The position numbers were made by a program, and so were the translations under genes. From CAYUMU01 sp964445985 (GTDB lineage: Bacteria; Planctomycetota; Planctomycetia; Pirellulales; S012-138): 64,000 bases of DNA. This document shows positions 8,356 through 18,600 of this stretch, in pieces. The notes beneath the pieces were generated by a model that had not been told where the DNA came from, did no database searches, and worked only from the letters and a program-made list of their open reading frames with translations. The DNA lies in contig CAYUMU010000008.1 of assembly GCA_964445985.1 (NCBI GenBank), positions 62,001 through 126,000 on the forward strand, read 5' to 3'. Position 1 is the first letter of the stretch. Each line of letters begins with the position of its first letter.

Positions 8356-10827
8356 TCAACCGCCCGCTTTGGCCAAGGCTTCCGAAATTTTCTTGGCGTC
8401 GGCGGCCAGGGGGCTCTCGGGAAAGTCGGCGATAAGTTGGTCGAATTGCCGACGGGCTTCGCCCAACCGCTCCATGCGATACAAGCAGCGACCATAGTTA
8501 AACAGAATCACATCCAAGTACTGAGCGTCGGGGTGATTGTTGAGGACGGTTTCAAAGGTGTCGATCGCGCGGGAGAAATCGCGTTGTTGATAGTAGTAGT
8601 TGGCCATCTTCGACACGGCCTCGCCCACTCGGCCGCTATCGGGGAATTGGTCGAAAACCTTCTTGTATTCTTGGAATGCCCGGTCATACAGTTGCGGCGC
8701 TCCCGCGCTGCCTCCCGCTTTTTCGGCCATGGCTTCGTAGCACAGGGCCACGCCAAACTGGGCCTCGCCTCGCAACAAGCTGGTCTTCATGGCCACCAGG
8801 CGCTGATAGATCGAGATCGCTCGGCCGTAGTCGCCCTGGGTTCGGGAGACATCGGCCAACTGCAGCAGCGCGTCGTCTACATACGCACTATTGGGAAACT
8901 CGGATTGCAGCCGTTGGGCCATGGCGGCCGCTAGCGGCAAACGGTCCATCTCATAGTAAATCTGCCACAGTTGCACATAGGTTTCTTCCAACAACCGGCC
9001 GCCCAATTGTCGGGACAGGGTGCTGATTTCCTCGCACACGGCGAGGGCTTCCTGATACTTGCCATCGGCATTGGTCTTGAGGCCAAATTCTTTGTACCGG
9101 TTGCCAATGTTGGTGAGGGCACTTGCCGTTTTCAACTTGGTTCGCACCAGCAGTTCTTGATCGGAAATTTCGGATCGCGTAACACGAACCGCTCCCAGAT
9201 TACCTTCCACGCAGCGGACTTCCGTAACCAGGCTGCGGGAGCCTTCGCCGCGGTGACGCTCGTCCAGGTACAGCACCCGCACCACATCGCCGGGGAGGCC
9301 CTGCAGAACATGATCGCCCGCCGTCGGTTCCTCGGCTTTGGCGAGCGACACCGAAACGCGGAAGATGCCCGAATGCACGGAGTCGTCGGCCGCGGAGGGG
9401 GTTCCCGCATGGGCGTTGGGTTGGGCGGGAACAGCACGATCAGGCGAGCTCTCCGCCAGAACTTCGTTGCCAGCGGCAGAATTCGGGGTGGGTTCGGTGG
9501 GTTCGTCGGCCGCGGGGTCGACCGGCTTGGGCAAGAAGCCCGACATGCTGGGAGCCGACAGAGAATTGCCTCGCGGCACAGGCACTTCTTTCAGCACCAG
9601 TTCCACGCGATCGATTTCTTGATAGCGATCGATCCTCAGACCGAGGGTCTCCGCGTCGATCCCTTCGAGAGCCGCTTTGGCCTGCGCGGCAGAGGTTTCC
9701 GTCTCGATCTCTTCCTGCGACTTTTCGCGGAACACGCCCACGACTGCCTTCAGTTCGTCGGCTTGATCGGTCAGATCCAGATCGGCATCGGTGATTTGAA
9801 TGTTGACTTCTCGGCCCAGCACCACGCCTTGCAGCGCATCGCGAAAGGCGCCGTCGGTCACCGTAACAATGGCGTTGCCGACAACGGGAATCGACTTCTT
9901 GCGTTCACGGTCAAATTCTCGATCGGCTGTGTGGGCGTCGACGTAGTTGACAATGATTTCTGTTTCGCCCTGAACTTCGAGCACGCCATTGCCGGGTTGG
10001 GGCTTGCCCAACTCGGTAACGATCGAGCCCAAGATCACGCGCACGTTGCGCCCCACGGGATGGCAGATCACCTCCTCGCGGTCGCCCTCTTTCGTTTCGC
10101 AAATCACCTTGATCGACGTCCCGGCATCGAGGGCGGCAAGATCGGCGTCTTCGACTTTCACAAAGATTCGTTTGCCCGCTTCGACTTTCTCCACCGAAGC
10201 GTCGTCGCTGGAAAATGCCGTGCCGACCTTTTGCAGGGCTTCGATCGCCCGGCTGTAGTGCCCGAGCTGGAAGTGTCCCAAGCCGATGTAGTAATAGGCT
10301 TCATTTACTTGCTGGCTGACGGGAAAACCTTCGATCACGTCGCGCATGACTTGGAAACACTTTCCGAAATTTCGCGCTTCGTAAAAGCAGACTCCCATTT
10401 TGAGCGTGGCCTCGGCCCGTTGCTCGTCGTCGCGGTTTTCTTCATCGGCCGAAGCAGCAAAATGGCCGCGGGCACGGTCGTAAGCCCGATCGCGTTCGAG
10501 GAAGTAATTGCCCAATCGCATGTGGGCCTCGAACCGCACTCGGCTGCGGGGGTATCGCTCGATCACCGACTGCCAGATTTCCACGGCTTTGGCTGTTTCA
10601 TCGGCGTCGTACCGCGAATCGCCGGCTTCCACCAACTTTCGGGCCGCGCGATCTTCGACCAACGACCCGCGAATGGCGCCGCCTGCTCCTTCCTCGTCGG
10701 CCTCTTGGGCCGCGGCCGACGACAAAAACAGGCCTTCGCCACCGAACAAGGTCGTTACCCCGAACAGGGCCGCCGCCATCAGCAAAACTCGGGAAAGTCG
10801 CTGAGAAAACGCGTGGTATGCAATCAT
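8356..10827 (-). CDS. Exported TPR protein with the same surface module (823 aa)
   Basis: The ATG at 10825-10827 starts a signal peptide (VLLMAAALFGVTTLF, cleavage near SAAAQ). TPRs follow (residues about 45-195, e.g. YYYIGLGHFQLGHYSRAIEA). The middle carries two copies of the module found in the neighbouring 2440-aa protein: VKVEDADLAALDAGTS and QITDADLDLTDQADE, the latter paired after a long insertion with DDSVHSGIFRVSV. A second TPR block closes the protein (DALLQLADVSRTQGDYGRAIS; CLYRMERLGEARRQFD). It is first in the operon, 156 bp ahead of the giant protein. Shared architecture suggests that the two proteins assemble together or bind the same partner. The upstream in-frame extension to 11025 lacks protein-like composition and is left out. 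Confidence 0.88.
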   Translation of the reverse strand: MIAYHAFSQRLSRVLLMAAALFGVTTLFGGEGLFLSSAAAQEADEEGAGGAIRGSLVEDRAARKLVEAGDSRYDADETAKAVEIWQSVIERYPRSRVRFEAHMRLGNYFLERDRAYDRARGHFAASADEENRDDEQRAEATLKMGVCFYEARNFGKCFQVMRDVIEGFPVSQQVNEAYYYIGLGHFQLGHYSRAIEALQKVGTAFSSDDASVEKVEAGKRIFVKVEDADLAALDAGTSIKVICETKEGDREEVICHPVGRNVRVILGSIVTELGKPQPGNGVLEVQGETEIIVNYVDAHTADREFDRERKKSIPVVGNAIVTVTDGAFRDALQGVVLGREVNIQITDADLDLTDQADELKAVVGVFREKSQEEIETETSAAQAKAALEGIDAETLGLRIDRYQEIDRVELVLKEVPVPRGNSLSAPSMSGFLPKPVDPAADEPTEPTPNSAAGNEVLAESSPDRAVPAQPNAHAGTPSAADDSVHSGIFRVSVSLAKAEEPTAGDHVLQGLPGDVVRVLYLDERHRGEGSRSLVTEVRCVEGNLGAVRVTRSEISDQELLVRTKLKTASALTNIGNRYKEFGLKTNADGKYQEALAVCEEISTLSRQLGGRLLEETYVQLWQIYYEMDRLPLAAAMAQRLQSEFPNSAYVDDALLQLADVSRTQGDYGRAISIYQRLVAMKTSLLRGEAQFGVALCYEAMAEKAGGSAGAPQLYDRAFQEYKKVFDQFPDSGRVGEAVSKMANYYYQQRDFSRAIDTFETVLNNHPDAQYLDVILFNYGRCLYRMERLGEARRQFDQLIADFPESPLAADAKKISEALAKAGG

Positions 10828-11336
10828 GTATCTGAGGCCTGCTGCCAAGAACGACCAGGACGGTAAGTAATCCAGACTAATTGCCCGAAGACATGTGGGC
10901 AAATGCCTGACTCCGGTAATTCGACATCTCCAGCAATAAGGAAAGGCGAAATTGGGATGGAGGGGGCGGGAGGGCAAAGAGCGCGCAACATGACAGTTGC
11001 CTCTTTCAGCGTACACCACGCGCATATCCCACCAAGAAAGATGCGCCCGGCGGGAGGGTGCGTCTCTGCTTGGACTGCCACAGACGGTGGGGGAGCTTCA
11101 TGCTCAGTTCGAGAGAGAAAAGTCATCGCAAACACGTTGGCGAAGCCGAGGGGAGCGGCTGCGGCAAACGCTATTCGACATGTTTTCTCGCAAAGAAGGC
11201 CATCCTGGGCCAAAAGCCTCTTGGCAGCCCGCCGCCGGGGGAGATTTCACACCCCCCCGGCAGCGTCTGATCCATTTTCAATTCTCTCTTATTCATTTCT
11301 CTCAATCACTTGGGGTTTGCGAGCTGCAAATCCCAA
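10828..11336. other. Intergenic region between two minus-strand operons
   Basis: These 509 bases separate the stop of the DUF1501 gene from the start of the TPR operon. ORFs here have low-complexity, non-protein-like translations. It should hold the TPR-operon promoter, but I cannot pick convincing -35/-10 boxes. The only clear structure is the G/C-rich hairpin at 11234-11261. Confidence 0.5.
11234..11261 (-). terminator. Possible terminator-like hairpin after the DUF1501 gene
   Basis: GCCGGGGG (11234-11241) pairs perfectly with CCCCCGGC (11254-11261) across a 12-nt loop. It lies about 75 bases past the stop of the minus-strand DUF1501 gene. No T-run follows on either strand, so intrinsic termination is uncertain. 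Confidence 0.35.
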
Positions 11337-12599
11337 TTACGAGAACAATTCTTGCACCGGCTGGGCGCCGTCCACCAACTTCATCGGACGTTGGAGAGGC
11401 GTCATCACTTCCTTGGTGTAATCAATACCAAGAGCGTGGCAAATGCTGGCGTGCAGGCTTGGCACTTCCACGGGACGATCCTTGGGACGATAGCCGTCTT
11501 CGTCCGACGAACCGATGACCTGGCCGCCGGCGATGCCGCCGCCAGCCATGAAGCAGCTGAACACGCCCGGGTGGTGGTCGCGACCAGCGTCGGGGTTGAT
11601 CTTGGGCGTGCGGCCGAACTCGCTCAGCATCACGATCAAGGTCTTCTCCAGCAGTCCGCTTTCGGAAAGATCTTGAATCAACGACGACAGGGCCGGATCC
11701 ATGGTTTCACCATGATTCCGCATGGCCGTGAAGTTGTTGCTGTGGGTATCAAACCCGCCGCGATTCACCTGCACGAAACGGACACCGTTTTCGACCAGCC
11801 GGCGCGCCATCAGGGCGCCGCGACCGAACTCGGTTTCGCCGTAACGTTGCACGATCCGCTGATCCATGCTCTGCAGGTCGAAAGCCTCCAAAGCGGGGCT
11901 CCGCATCAGGGCCACGGCCTCGTTCACCGAGGTGCTGGCGGCGTCAAACTTGTCGCTGGGCACGCGAGCCGCGTAACGATTGTTGACGCGAGCCAGGATG
12001 TCCAAACGCTTGTTGCCGCGAACCTCGGCAATGCCCGAGGGGAAGGCCAAGTAAGGATCCTTTTCGCCCGGACGTCCTACATAGTAGGCTTCGCAGCGTT
12101 GCCCCAGGTAGCTGGCGCCGCGGGCCTGGCCGCTGATCGACACAAACGCCGGCAAATCGCCAAGTTTGTCGCGCTCGTGGGCAATCACCGAACCGATGCC
12201 AGGGTGACGAAGATTGCCAGCCTGGTTGTAGCTGGTCTGCAGCTGGTAGCTGGCCCGGCCGTGGTCGCCGTTTTGACCGGCAATGGAGCGGATGATGGCG
12301 GCATGGTGCATCTGTCGCGACAGCAGCGGGAATATCTCGCTGATGGTCACGCCGGGAGCCGAGGTATGGATCGGCTGGAATTCACCCTGCGTGGGACGGC
12401 CCGGTTTGGGATCCCAAGTATCCAGATGGCTCATGCCGCCGCCATTCCAGAACAAGATCACGTGTTCGGCAGTTGCCTTGCGATCTTTGCCCGAAAATGC
12501 CAGCAGGTCGCGGACCTGCATGCCCAACAGGGTGGCGCCGGTCGCTCCGAGCATGGCGCGACGCGACACTTTGTACCCAGCACACGGCTTCGAATTCAT
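11337..12599 (-). CDS. DUF1501 family protein, Tat-type leader (420 aa)
   Basis: The ATG at 12597-12599 is preceded by AAGGAG with 6-nt spacing (12606-12611). The N-terminus has a twin-arginine-like motif (SRRAMLGATGATLLG), implying export of a folded protein. Family hallmarks are WNGGGMSHLDTWDPKPGR near residue 52, MRNHGETMDP, LSEFGRTPKINPDAGRDHH and the final motif on the product of a planned target value (CHALGIDYTKEV). DUF1501 proteins belong to the alkaline-phosphatase/sulfatase-like fold and are abundant in planctomycetes, nearly always next to DUF1549/DUF1553 genes, as here (100 bp downstream). The biochemical role is not established. Confidence 0.92.
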   Translation of the reverse strand: MNSKPCAGYKVSRRAMLGATGATLLGMQVRDLLAFSGKDRKATAEHVILFWNGGGMSHLDTWDPKPGRPTQGEFQPIHTSAPGVTISEIFPLLSRQMHHAAIIRSIAGQNGDHGRASYQLQTSYNQAGNLRHPGIGSVIAHERDKLGDLPAFVSISGQARGASYLGQRCEAYYVGRPGEKDPYLAFPSGIAEVRGNKRLDILARVNNRYAARVPSDKFDAASTSVNEAVALMRSPALEAFDLQSMDQRIVQRYGETEFGRGALMARRLVENGVRFVQVNRGGFDTHSNNFTAMRNHGETMDPALSSLIQDLSESGLLEKTLIVMLSEFGRTPKINPDAGRDHHPGVFSCFMAGGGIAGGQVIGSSDEDGYRPKDRPVEVPSLHASICHALGIDYTKEVMTPLQRPMKLVDGAQPVQELFS

Positions 12600-12699
12600 G
12601 CTCTACTCCTTAGCGGTTACTCACGAACGATTGCGTTGAAGATTGAAAAGTGAAGTTGGGCGCGAGGGCAACTCTGTTGCGGCCCTCTCTCGAAGTTGG

Positions 12700-14862
12700 C
12701 TACGGCAGGAACCGAAATTCATGGCAATTGAAGAGAACCCATCGCAGGTCGGCGACACCTTCGCGGGTGCTCTCGGCCAAAGCTACGATTTCTTCCGCCT
12801 CGGCCAGTTCCTCCGTGGAGGGATCGCGCGTGAGGATCTCCTGGTAGGCGAATTGAATGGCACTCTTGACATTGGCCTTCTCGCCGACAACCAGCGGGTA
12901 GATCGGCTCGAAATCGCCCACCCGAGCGGCTTCGTGGGTCAGCTTGCCATTGAGCATCATCAGGGCCTGCCGCATGGAAGCGGTCTCTTCGCGGTGATCG
13001 CCCAAATCCACGCGGCCCGGCTGACCGAACACGCGGAGGAAGTGCGCTTGCGGCGCGGGCGACGCCATGCGGGTGGCGCTCACAAACTTGGGGTTGTCGT
13101 CGATGACCACGTCCTGGTAACGCTCGACGTATCGCATGCGAGGACTCTGCGGACGCTTCTCCTCTTGCATCATCCGCATGGCCTCGAGTTCCTCGTTCGA
13201 CATCACCTTCATTTGGTCCACCTTCGGAGCCATGCTGTCCGCGGCGAGCACGGCGGCAAAGTTGACTTCGATCGCGGATTCCAAATCGTAGCCGCCACCC
13301 ACCATCATGGGCTTCGACATGGCCATTTCGCCGCCCGCTCCGGCCTGGGGCGTTCCGATGGAAGCCAGATCGCCACCCTCGCGGGGAACAGCGACGCGAA
13401 CCAGTTGGCTGACCGTTTTGGTGTTGGCGCCTTGAGGGTACTTGAAGTCGAACAAGTGGCCCGCTTGCACAATGCTGTCGTACAGCGACTCGGCGATCAT
13501 GCGGCGGACGGGCGACGAGGTAAAGGCAGCTTCTGCCTCTTCGCGAATTCCCGGAGCCACGTTGTAGAGGCGTCCCCGTTGGTAGGCTTCCGTCGCCACG
13601 ATGGTTGCCACCAGGCGGCGAATGTCGTAACCGCCCGCCACGAATTCGTCCGCGAGCAAGTCGAGCGTTTCCGGATGGCTGGGAGGATTCGCTTCGCTGA
13701 AGTCGTCTACCGGTTCCACAAAACCGTGACCGATCAGGTCGGCCCAAACCCGATTCACAAACGACCGCGAGAAATAACGATTGCGTGGGCTGGTGATCAA
13801 ATTGGCAACATCAATCCGAAGCTGGCTCATCTTGTAGAGGTCGCCTTGGACATCGATCTTCGACCGCTCCTGTTTGGCCTCGGAGGCAATGTCAAAGAAC
13901 TCTTTGCCCTGCCCATTGGCGGCTTTTTTAACGGTCGTTTCCGAGGCAGCCAACAAGTCGTCCAGCGAAGGCCCCTCCGGTCGATTCTTGGCCTGGGCTT
14001 GGGCATTCCGCATCATTTGCAGCCGGGCCATGTATTGCGGAGTTTCATCCTTGCCCACGGTGGCGAACGGGAAGGACGGCGTCATGGGAGCTCTCGGCTC
14101 GCCGTTGCGGGCCATGTCGGCGGGCGGCCAGAGAACGGCGGTGGTCGCCATCTCGGTGGTGTAGACCACGCCCGTCAGCTCACTCTCCACACGCCTGGTC
14201 TTGCCGAAGTAGGCGGCAAAGCTGTAGAACTCTTCCCGCGTCCACACATCGAACGGGTGATCGTGACACTCGGCACACGCAATGCGAATACCCATAAGCA
14301 TTTGCGAGGCAGAACCCGCCAGGGCCATGGGGTCGGCATTGTCGCCGAGAATGAAGCCAACTTCGGGAGTGGTGCCCGGCTTGCCGCTGGCGGAAATCAA
14401 CCGGCGGCAAATCTCGTCGTAGGGCACGTTGTCTCGAACGGCTTGGTAGATATAGGCTTGCAGCTGCGATCCGCCATCCGCGTTGCTGCGAATCCGCAGC
14501 AGGTCCGACATGAAGACCGTCCAGCGATCCGTAAAGCGTTCATCGCTGAGCAGTCGGTCGATCAGCTTGGCCCGACGGTCGGCGGCCGGCATCGCGAAAA
14601 ACTGCTTGTATTCGTCGACGGTCGGAATGCGTCCGATCAGGTCCACCGTGGCGCGTCGCAGGAAAGCGGCGTCGTCGACCAGAGGGGCGACTTCTGCCCC
14701 GCGGCCTTCGTTCTCCGATTTCAAGACTTCATCGAGCTGGGCGGCAACCGCCTGGGGAGTGGGAGCCTGATACTCGGCTGCCAGAGCTGCGGTTGAGGCA
14801 AAAACAACCAAAGCTCCCACCAATTGGGAGGTTGCGAAACCTCTCCATCGACGATGAATCAC
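12700..14862 (-). CDS. DUF1549/DUF1553 cytochrome-like protein (720 aa)
   Basis: A GTG start at 14860-14862 is chosen because AAGGAG sits exactly 6 nt upstream (14869-14874), the same geometry as the next gene; an ATG 24 bases earlier would place the Shine-Dalgarno inside the coding sequence. A signal peptide follows (LVGALVVFASTAALAAEY). DUF1549 covers about residues 30-245 (FLRRATVDLIGRIPTVDEY) and contains a c-type heme-like motif, CAECHDHPFDVW, near residue 197. DUF1553 fills the C-terminal half (about 355-712; NRYFSRSFVNRVWADLIGHG, HPETLDLLADEFV, MLNGKLTHEAA). It is co-transcribed with the DUF1501 gene. In planctomycetes these pairs are thought to belong to periplasmic catabolic or redox systems; the substrate is unknown. 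Confidence 0.92.
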   Translation of the reverse strand: MIHRRWRGFATSQLVGALVVFASTAALAAEYQAPTPQAVAAQLDEVLKSENEGRGAEVAPLVDDAAFLRRATVDLIGRIPTVDEYKQFFAMPAADRRAKLIDRLLSDERFTDRWTVFMSDLLRIRSNADGGSQLQAYIYQAVRDNVPYDEICRRLISASGKPGTTPEVGFILGDNADPMALAGSASQMLMGIRIACAECHDHPFDVWTREEFYSFAAYFGKTRRVESELTGVVYTTEMATTAVLWPPADMARNGEPRAPMTPSFPFATVGKDETPQYMARLQMMRNAQAQAKNRPEGPSLDDLLAASETTVKKAANGQGKEFFDIASEAKQERSKIDVQGDLYKMSQLRIDVANLITSPRNRYFSRSFVNRVWADLIGHGFVEPVDDFSEANPPSHPETLDLLADEFVAGGYDIRRLVATIVATEAYQRGRLYNVAPGIREEAEAAFTSSPVRRMIAESLYDSIVQAGHLFDFKYPQGANTKTVSQLVRVAVPREGGDLASIGTPQAGAGGEMAMSKPMMVGGGYDLESAIEVNFAAVLAADSMAPKVDQMKVMSNEELEAMRMMQEEKRPQSPRMRYVERYQDVVIDDNPKFVSATRMASPAPQAHFLRVFGQPGRVDLGDHREETASMRQALMMLNGKLTHEAARVGDFEPIYPLVVGEKANVKSAIQFAYQEILTRDPSTEELAEAEEIVALAESTREGVADLRWVLFNCHEFRFLP

Positions 14863-14868
14863 CTGCTG

Positions 14869-14874
14869 CTCCTT
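14869..14874 (-). promoter_or_regulatory. Shine-Dalgarno deciding the GTG start of the DUF1549/1553 gene
   Basis: AAGGAG on the minus strand, 6 nt before GTG at 14862. It overlaps the reading frame of the alternative ATG at 14886, which argues against that ATG. Confidence 0.6.
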
Positions 14875-14886
14875 TCCATGATGCAC

Positions 14887-15655
14887 TGCGGGGGGCCAAC
14901 AACGCCAATCGTGCCAGCCAACCAGGCACCCGACGAGTAGCCAAACTAGCCCCCCATCAGGCTGATGCTTATTGATAATCGAGAGTCGATCCGTACGAAA
15001 GAAATTTGTTGTGAAAATCTGGGCAACTTAAACCCGGTTGCGGTACGCAACCTCCCATTGGTGGGATGGATGCGACCTGAAATGGGCAGGTTTTACCATT
15101 CGCTGTTGTCGCCTAGGTTTGTTGCCATAGATTTGTAGAAAATGCCGAAACGGTTACGGTTTGCTGACGAGGGGTGTCGGGATGGTTCGCCGTAAGACCA
15201 TACAGCATCGTTGGTTGCCAAACCACGAGCCCACTGGGCCGGGCGGTGAGAAAAATGGGCGGCGGCCCCGGTTCGACGGGGAGGATCGGGCCGGAGACCA
15301 GGCACTTTGGGCGAGCTTGTCGCCCCACCCTCGGGGCCGCAATGGAGTAAGTTGGAAGTGGGGTACAAACCGCGGAGGCTGAAATCTGGGTAACCGTCGA
15401 ATGAATCCGGACAAGTCCTACGGATGTTGGGCTGAGCAAGCCAGGATTTGCCGCCAGACAACGAGTCAACCTGCCGGTTGACCCTTGGGGATTGTCTACC
15501 TATAGTGGATCACGTCGTACTCCCCGACATCGCACGTCTTTAGGGAGTCGGATTTGCCCCGTTTCAGGAGGGTCAACGGCAGCAAGTTCTGAAGGGTCAG
15601 TGGGGCTCGTATTCCAGCTACCATTCATCAAAACACCGATGAGCCGGGAAAGGTC
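14887..15655. other. Long divergent intergenic region
   Basis: This 769-base region separates the minus DUF1549 operon from the plus kinase gene. Translations here are not protein-like. It contains a perfect 7-bp hairpin (GGTTGCG, loop GTA, CGCAACC at 15036-15052) and a good housekeeping-type promoter at 15478-15506. The remainder shows no recognisable structure. Confidence 0.55.
15478..15506 (+). promoter_or_regulatory. Predicted sigma70-type promoter for the kinase gene
   Basis: TTGACC (15478-15483) and TATAGT (15501-15506) are separated by exactly 17 nt, matching five of six bases at each box. Transcription would start near 15513, giving a leader of about 140 nt before the kinase start. 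Confidence 0.5.
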
Positions 15656-18600
15656 GTGGAGGGACCTGTCGGGATCATGGCGCAGTCATCCACATCCGGT
15701 CCACTTTCGAAGGACCAGAATGCTGATCAACCGCCCCGGGGTGGGCACAGCGATCGCGATATATCTCTGAAGGTGTCCAACGTCTTGGAATCCGATCGCA
15801 CGGCAATCTCCGAAGGCGGTGGGCTGCCGGTGAAGGGAACCTCCCATCTCGATAGCCCTTCCGGCTCGCGTTCGAGTGGATCTTCGGCCACCCGAGACAT
15901 GGCTCCCTCGGTTCTGCCAGGCGAAATAGCCGCGGTCGAGCAGCGCGCCGCGGAGCGGCCCCTCTCGGGCAGTTCTGCTTCGCAGGCTCCCGCGGGCGAC
16001 CATACCGTCATTTCACAAGATCCCCCCGTTCCCGTGCCGGGCACCACCGCCAGCCCCGCGGCCACCGAAAGCTTGCTCGGCGAATGGCTCGACCATTTTC
16101 AGCTGCTGGAGTTTGTGGGCGGGGGTGGAATGGGCGTGGTCTTTCGAGCCCGCGATTCTCGGCTCGACCGAACCGTGGCCCTGAAGATTTTGTCTTCCGA
16201 CCGGGCGCGCGACCGTGAAACCGTTCGACGGTTCCGCAACGAGGCTCAATCGGCGGCCCGGCTCGACCACGACAATATTGCCCGCGTGTACTACGTGGGA
16301 GAAGATCGAGGGCTGAACTACATTGCCTTCGAATATGTCGACGGCACGAACATGCGGGACCTGGTCGTGGAGCGGGGTCCGCTTCCCGTGGCCGAAGCCG
16401 TCGATTACATGATGCAGCTGGCCCACGCGCTGTCGCACGCCAGCGGCCGCAATGTGATTCACCGCGACATTAAGCCGTCCAACGTGCTGGTCACCCGCAA
16501 TGGGAGGGTGAAGTTGGTGGATATGGGGCTGGCTCGATTGTCGCAAGTTCAGCACACAGATGATCTTACGGCCAGCGGCGTAACGTTGGGAACATTTGAT
16601 TACATTTCTCCCGAGCAGGCCCGCGACCCTCGCTCCGCCGACGTTCGCAGCGACATTTACTCCCTGGGTTGCACGTTCTATTTCATGCTGACGGGGCGTC
16701 CGCCGTTTCCGAATGGCAACGTGCTGCAGAAGTTGTTGCAGCACCAGGGCGATACGCCGCCCGATCCGCGCGACACCAATCCTGGCATCCCCGAAGAGGT
16801 TGTTCGGGTATTGCGGCGCATGTTGGTCAAAGAACCGGGCCGGCGTTACCAGGACGCCGGCGCTCTGATTGTCGATTTGTCTCGGCTAGCGGAGCAGTTG
16901 GGCATCGACCTCTCGAACTTGGGCGCGGCCTATGTGGCTCAGGAGCCCGCGGCTTGGAGTCGATGGTTGCAGCGCAATCTGCCGTGGCTCGCCCCGGTGT
17001 TGGCGCTCGGCGTTGCCTTGCTGGTGCTCGACAGCGTTTGGTCTCGCAAACAGCCTCCCGCCGAAAACTGGAGGCCGTCCTCGCGATTTGGCCCTCCGGT
17101 CCAATCATTGCCGGAAAACCTTTCTCCGTCTCCCGCGGTCGAATCCACAAGTCAACCGGGAACGTCTCCCGTGGCGATAACTCGCCCCGATATGACCGCG
17201 CTGCGAGTCGCCGCGGTGTCGTCCGCGGCTGCAAGCGATCCCGCGTCGACGGATTCGGCCAGCCTGGCAGCGTCGTCGGGCGGGTCGGGCGTTCAGGTCG
17301 CCGCGTTCGACGCCCATCTAACCTGGAACTCTGGATCAACCTTGCCCACCAGTGTCGCCCTTCGATTTGAAGACGTGCCGGCGGTAGAACTTCCGCCGGC
17401 CGCCGAACCGCATCCGCCCGGCTTGCTGGTGGTTCGTCCCGGCGCGCCTCCGATGCACCCATACGAGTTCGCCACCCTCGCCGAAGCTTGCAATGCCGCG
17501 GATGCCGGCGACGTGATCGAACTTCGCTACACGGGGCGTCAGATAGAACCGGCCGTGCGGGTGACGCGCGCCGTGACCATTCGAGCTGGCACTCGGCCAA
17601 CCGGCGAACCGCATCGACCGGTGCTCGTGTTTTCGCCCGACGAAACCGACACGGCCCGCAGCATGTTCAGCATTGCTGGCGTGAAACTCTCGCTGCGGAA
17701 CGTGGTGGTTGAAATGAACCTTCCCCTGGGAGGGTTGAACGGCGCGTGGACCATGGCCGAGTTGCAACAGGGAGAACTGGAAGCGGAACAGTGTGTCTTC
17801 AGTCTCACGCGTCCTTTAGGACACGAGACGCCGAGTTTCTTCTGCGTGCGGGCGGATCAGCGGGCAGAGTCCATGATGATGAACCCCGCGATGATCGAGC
17901 CCGTGGTTCGACGCGCCAGCGTTGGGCGAGTGCGGCTGGTCAACTGCATTGCGCGGGGAGAAGCCGTGCTGGTGTTTGCCGAGCAAATGGCGCCCTTGCT
18001 CCTGGAGTGGCAGAACGGACTGTTCGCAAGCATGGAGTCGCTGCTGAAAGCCAGCGGCGGTGTGATGGAGCAAGGCAGTTCTCGCATCACCTTGAATCTC
18101 GATCATCTCACGGCGCTCATTCCCGGAGGGCTGTGCGTGCTGGAAACCAGTGACGACTATCCTCGCCTGGTGCCGCTCGATGTTCGTTGCAGCAACAGTA
18201 TCCTGGTGGGGTCGGGCGGCCGACCGCTGATCGATGTCTCCGCGGCCGAACCGGTCGGTCTGCAGCAAGGGCAGCTATCGTGGCAAGGCATTCACAACGT
18301 CTACGATGGTTTCTCGACGCTGTGGAGTTTGCGCGATCGCACCGTCAACGAGCCCTCGCATGATTTGAACGCTTCGCTGTGGCAGGAATACTGGGGCACG
18401 GATCGCGAACAGCAAGCCTTTTTTGGTCCGGTGCAATGGCGCGGAGGTTCGCCCCTGGGGGCGAATGTCTCTTTGGACCACCATCAGGCACTCGAATATC
18501 AGATCCAATCCCAGTTTGAAGTTGACCACCCCGCGAGTGACGAAGGCCCGGTGGGCATGCAATTCTCACGTTTACCGACCATCCCCTTGGCGAGTGAAAT

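Noticed and set aside
10824..11213. 129-aa minus ORF upstream of the TPR operon
   Set aside because: Overlaps the TPR gene start, has no ribosome site and no protein-like pattern.
12643..14796. 717-aa plus-strand ORF
   Set aside because: Shadow opposite the DUF1549/1553 gene, which has a signal peptide, CxxCH and family motifs.
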